Assembly: GCA_964584665.1 (NCBI GenBank)
Contig: CAZPAO010000043.1
Coordinates: 1-16,901 of the forward strand
Source of the DNA: DASUBN01 sp964584665
GTDB taxonomy: Bacteria; Pseudomonadota; Gammaproteobacteria; Natronospirales; REEB76
DNA length: 16,901 nt
Direction: 5' to 3'
The notes below the pieces were generated by a model. It saw only the letters and a program-made list of their open reading frames with translations, was not told where the DNA came from and did no database searches. This document shows, piece after piece, positions 14,261 to 16,901 of the stretch. Positions within the stretch are counted from its first letter, which is position 1. The number at the start of each line of letters is the position of its first letter. The translations under genes and the position numbers were made by a program.

Positions 14261-14674
14261 ATGTCACCGAGACGGCCTGCCCCCGCCACCACGACCTTGC
14301 CCGAGCCCACCGAAGCGGAACTCGAAGTCCTGCGTGTCCTTTGGCAGCAAGGGGACTGCACCGTGCGCCAGGTGCACGAGGTGCTCGCCCAGGACAACCC
14401 GGTGGCCTATACCACCGTGCTCACCACCTTGCAGATCATGCACCAAAAGGGTCTGGTGAGACGTGACGCTTCCGAACGGGCACACGTCTACGCGGCGGCC
14501 CTGACCCAGCGCAAGGCGCAGAAACGCTTCCTCGGCAAGCTCCTGCACCGGGTGTTCGAGGATTCCGCCGCCGAACTCGTGATGCAGGCACTCGGCTCCG
14601 GCAAGCCAGCCAGCGTCGAGGAACTCGCCATGATCCGCGCGCGGCTCAACGAACTCGAGGAGCAGCACAAATGA
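14261..14674 (+). CDS. blaI: BlaI/MecI/CopY-family repressor
   Basis: A 137-residue protein of the BlaI/MecI family. PTEAELEVLRVLWQQGDCTVRQVHEVL and the recognition helix region AYTTVLTTLQIMHQKGLVRR (about residues 46-67) form the winged helix; the C-terminal third is helical and should dimerise. The repressor binds dyad operators and is inactivated by proteolysis when the partner membrane peptidase is triggered. The start is ATG 14261, with AGGAG at 14247-14251; an upstream TTG at 14240 was rejected. The stop overlaps the M56 start (ATGA), the standard regulator-sensor pairing. The gene symbol reflects the family; a beta-lactam role is not shown, since no beta-lactamase is nearby. Confidence 0.85.
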   Translation: MSPRRPAPATTTLPEPTEAELEVLRVLWQQGDCTVRQVHEVLAQDNPVAYTTVLTTLQIMHQKGLVRRDASERAHVYAAALTQRKAQKRFLGKLLHRVFEDSAAELVMQALGSGKPASVEELAMIRARLNELEEQHK

Positions 14675-16119
14675 GCGCTCTCGACGCCCTGCTCGACAGT
14701 CCCTTCGCCTACCACCTGGGTTGGACCCTGCTGCACTTCCTGTGGGAAGGCCTGCTGGTGGCGGCGGTCTATGCCTGCCTGCGCAGCTACATGGCGGGAG
14801 CCTCACCCCAGGCCCGCTATGCCCTGAGCCTCGGCACCCTCGCGGTGCTGGCGCTGCTGCCGGTCGCGACTTTCCTGTACCTGATGGGCACACCGATGGC
14901 GGTACACACCATCGTCGGCTATGCCGCCGGTACCCATGACCTCGGCGCGCCGGAACAGACTTCCATGCTGGACTCCCTGCGCACATTGCTGCGCCCCTTG
15001 GTGCCCTGGACCGTCCCCGCCTGGAGCGCGGGCGTGGCGCTGCTCGGCTTCAAATCACTGGCCGGCTGGTACCGGGCGCGCATGCTGACGCGCCAGGCTT
15101 CTCATCCGGCGCCGGAGCTGTGGCAGGACACGGTGACCAAACTCGCCGCCCAGGTGGGCGTGCGCATGCGCGTGCGCCTCATGGTCACGGCGCGCGTAGC
15201 CGTGCCCTGCGTGATCGGCTGGCTGAAGCCCGTGATCCTGCTCCCGCCCGCGGCCCTCACCGGCCTCACCACCCTGCAGCTGGAGATGGTGCTGGCCCAT
15301 GAACTCTCCCATATCCGCCGCCATGACTACCTGGTTAACCTGCTGCAGGTGGCTGTGGAGACGCTGCTCTTCTATCATCCGGCGGTGCGCTGGATCTCCC
15401 GCGATGCACGCCGCGAACGTGAGTTGTGCTGCGACGACTCCGCGGTGCATGCCTGCGGAGATGCCTTGCACTACGCCCATGCCCTCACCGACCTCGCGGC
15501 ATTGCGCACGGTCGAGCTCAGCCCCGCCATGGGCATCACCGGGGGCGACCTGACGCTGCGCGTGGAACGGCTCATCAGCCCGCACCACCCCACCACGGCT
15601 CCGCGCTTCGCCAGCGCGATGCTGGTCTCGGCGCTGTGCCTGAGCGGTTTCCTGGCCCTGGCCTCGGCCCGCCATCTGCCGCTGCCCCTGAACCAGGATG
15701 TCACGCTGCCGGTGCCGCAATTGCTGATGTCGGCAGCCCATGCGGTCGCAAACGGACTGCAACGGGCCCCGCTGGCACCGACCAGCCTCGAAGCGGTCAA
15801 GCCATCTCGCAGCCTGGTCGCGCGCCTGCGCGCCACCGACGGCTGGGCTGGCGCGCCGCTGCCGGCCGTAACGGCTCCGCCCGCGCCTGTGGCTGAGACG
15901 GCGAGCGCCGTCGTGCCGGGACCGGTGCATATCGGCGGAGCAGCGCTGGCTTCGCTGCTGCCGACACAGGAGAGGGTCCACAGCGGCGCCTTCGACATCA
16001 GCAAGCATGCCGCTGCGCCCATGCAGGTCATCGACATGAACCACATGGACAGCGCGCCGAACACCAAGCAGGATCATGAGTATTGCGAGCCCATCACCGG
16101 CTCGCGGGTCTGCAACTGA
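14671..16119 (+). CDS. M56-family membrane metallopeptidase (BlaR1-like) without a recognisable penicillin sensor
   Basis: A 482-residue inner-membrane zinc peptidase paired with BlaI. Hydrophobic segments lie near residues 16-38, 51-72, 108-128 and 311-331. The zinc site is H210-E-L-S-H214, within VLAHELSHIRRHDYLVNLL, with the third ligand E251 in RERELCCDDSAV. In this family signal-driven self-cleavage activates removal of the repressor. The usual BlaR1 is about 585-600 residues and ends in a penicillin-binding domain with a SxxK motif. Here the ~150 residues after the last membrane segment are low-complexity, rich in alanine, proline and serine, with no such motif. The extreme C-terminus, C472-EPITGSRV-C481, matches a motif in the divergent lipoprotein. 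The sensed signal is therefore unknown. Confidence 0.85.
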   Translation: MSALDALLDSPFAYHLGWTLLHFLWEGLLVAAVYACLRSYMAGASPQARYALSLGTLAVLALLPVATFLYLMGTPMAVHTIVGYAAGTHDLGAPEQTSMLDSLRTLLRPLVPWTVPAWSAGVALLGFKSLAGWYRARMLTRQASHPAPELWQDTVTKLAAQVGVRMRVRLMVTARVAVPCVIGWLKPVILLPPAALTGLTTLQLEMVLAHELSHIRRHDYLVNLLQVAVETLLFYHPAVRWISRDARRERELCCDDSAVHACGDALHYAHALTDLAALRTVELSPAMGITGGDLTLRVERLISPHHPTTAPRFASAMLVSALCLSGFLALASARHLPLPLNQDVTLPVPQLLMSAAHAVANGLQRAPLAPTSLEAVKPSRSLVARLRATDGWAGAPLPAVTAPPAPVAETASAVVPGPVHIGGAALASLLPTQERVHSGAFDISKHAAAPMQVIDMNHMDSAPNTKQDHEYCEPITGSRVCN

Positions 16120-16147
16120 ACTGAGATTTCATCCCCGAGACGATTTG

Positions 16148-16174
16148 GCGGCCCGCAAGGGCCGCTTCTTTTTC
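16148..16174 (+). terminator. Intrinsic terminator of the blaI-M56 operon
   Basis: GCGGCCC and GGGCCGC (16148-16154, 16159-16165) form a 7-bp GC stem around a GCAA tetraloop, followed by TTCTTTTT. It lies 28 nt after the M56 stop. Confidence 0.85.
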
Positions 16175-16223
16175 GACTGCTGATATTTCCGACAGTATTA
16201 CCTTAAAAGCGTCGCGAGCGAAG

Positions 16224-16286
16224 GTTCGCCGCATGCGGCGAACGCCCCGCCAGGGATGGCGGGGCTGGCAATGCACCATGGATGGT
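16224..16286. repeat. Cluster of three adjacent inverted repeats between M56 and purL
   Basis: GTTCGCCGCATGCGGCGAAC (16224-16243) is a 20-bp perfect palindrome. It abuts GCCCCGCCA-GGGA-TGGCGGGGC (16244-16265), a 9-bp stem with a 4-nt loop. ACCA-TGGA-TGGT (16275-16286) follows as a small third dyad. No T-run is attached on either strand. It resembles a REP-like or mosaic intergenic repeat, or a purL 3' mRNA structure; copy number cannot be judged from one window. The rest of the 16175-16336 gap shows nothing else. Confidence 0.45.
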
Positions 16287-16336
16287 TTTAACTGTATATC
16301 GCGCTGACGTGAAACGATTACACAGCGCAGCAGCTT

Positions 16337-16901
16337 TTAGGCGACCCAGGCACGGGCGTTGCGGAACATCCTCATCCAGGGCGAATCCTCGCCCCACTCC
16401 GCAGGATGCCAGGACATCTGCACACTGCGGAACACCCGCTCCGGATGCGGCATCATGAGGGTGACGCGTCCATCGGTGTTGGTGATACCGGTGATGCCCA
16501 GCGGGGAACCGTTGGGATTGGCGGGATAGACCTGGGTGGCCCGTTCCCGGTTGTCCACGAAGCGCAACGCCACCCGGCCGCCGGCCAGCAGCTGTTGCGC
16601 CGCGTCGTCGCGGTTGAAGGCCGCACGGCCCTCGCCGTGGGAGACCACGATCGGCACCACCGACCCTTCCATGCCGGCGAAGAACAGCGACGGCGAAGGC
16701 AGCACCTCCACCAGCACCAGCCTCCCTTCGTACTGCTCCGAAGTGTTGCGCACGAAGCGCGGCCATCCGGCGGTGCCGGGGATCAGATCCGCGAGCGTCG
16801 CCAGCATCTGGCAGCCGTTGCAGAGGCCGAGGGCGAAGCTGTCGGAGCGGTCGAAGAACTGGCTGAACTCCTCGCGGGCACGGGGGTTGAAGAGGATGGA
16901 C
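16337..16901 (-). CDS. purL: Phosphoribosylformylglycinamidine synthase, C-terminal glutaminase part (PurL)
   Basis: The 5' part of this gene lies beyond the window; about 187 C-terminal codons are visible. They hold the class I glutamine amidotransferase domain. ALGLCNGCQML carries the nucleophilic cysteine (codon 16820-16822) that receives glutamine's amide, and MMPHPERVF carries the catalytic histidine and glutamate. FVRNTSEQYEGRLVLVEV, VVSHGEGRA, YPANPNGSPLGITGITNTDGRV and the ending SPWMRMFRNARAW match the long single-chain enzyme of gammaproteobacteria rather than the separate PurQ protein. The enzyme makes formylglycinamidine ribonucleotide in purine synthesis. It is convergent with the blaI-M56 operon. 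Confidence 0.93.
   Translation of the reverse strand, partial: SILFNPRAREEFSQFFDRSDSFALGLCNGCQMLATLADLIPGTAGWPRFVRNTSEQYEGRLVLVEVLPSPSLFFAGMEGSVVPIVVSHGEGRAAFNRDDAAQQLLAGGRVALRFVDNRERATQVYPANPNGSPLGITGITNTDGRVTLMMPHPERVFRSVQMSWHPAEWGEDSPWMRMFRNARAWVA

Noticed and set aside
15055..16077. A 340-codon open frame antisense to the M56 peptidase gene
   Set aside because: The M56 zinc motif and ATGA coupling to blaI fix the true strand.
16120..16282. A minus-strand frame running through the M56-purL gap and repeats
   Set aside because: It is composed mainly of palindromic repeat sequence and the terminator and has no domain or ribosome binding site.

Overview
The window is GC-rich, densely coding DNA from a bacterium. 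Gene content points to a gammaproteobacterium, perhaps Xanthomonadales/Lysobacterales or a relative: a complete five-enzyme histidine-degradation set using the HutF/HutG branch, pxpABC 5-oxoprolinase genes, a BlaI/M56 pair, a DUF4382 lipoprotein and a long fused PurL. Placement below class is inference. No tRNA, rRNA, CRISPR array, transposase or integrase was seen.

Layout. (1) 1-1134: tail of a possible methyltransferase gene, a convergent terminator, then a divergent marR/cupin pair closed by another terminator. (2) 1187-6495: the main hut locus. hutF-hutG plus a small lipoprotein gene run leftward; hutI-hutH run rightward from a 39-bp shared intergenic region. (3) 6496-7868: a promoter with a near-perfect palindromic operator directly before a ~100-nt, terminator-ended segment (candidate small RNA), then a DUF4382 lipoprotein gene and a frameshifted short remnant resembling that protein's own C-terminus. 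(4) 7852-13681: a leftward run hutU-pxpA-pxpB-pxpC-nlpC-MFS, mostly overlapping or closely spaced. (5) 13700-16174: a small lipoprotein gene divergent from blaI-M56 peptidase, with two matching 16-bp operators between them. (6) 16175-16901: a structured intergenic region and the C-terminal glutaminase part of purL.

How the genes work together. HutH, HutU, HutI, HutF and HutG convert histidine to urocanate, imidazolonepropionate, formimidoylglutamate, formylglutamate and finally glutamate plus formate. hutU is separated from the other four and heads a run with pxpABC, whose products hydrolyse 5-oxoproline to glutamate, so both modules feed glutamate. No Hut regulator or obvious histidine permease is present.

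The most interesting region is the BlaI/M56 locus. Both divergent promoters carry TACTA-N6-TAGTA operators; the M56 protein has no recognisable penicillin-sensor domain; and the M56 protein and the divergent lipoprotein share a Cys-(x)n-GS-(x)n-RVC motif. This suggests a signalling module with a sensor input other than classical beta-lactam binding. Second is the candidate small RNA after hutH.
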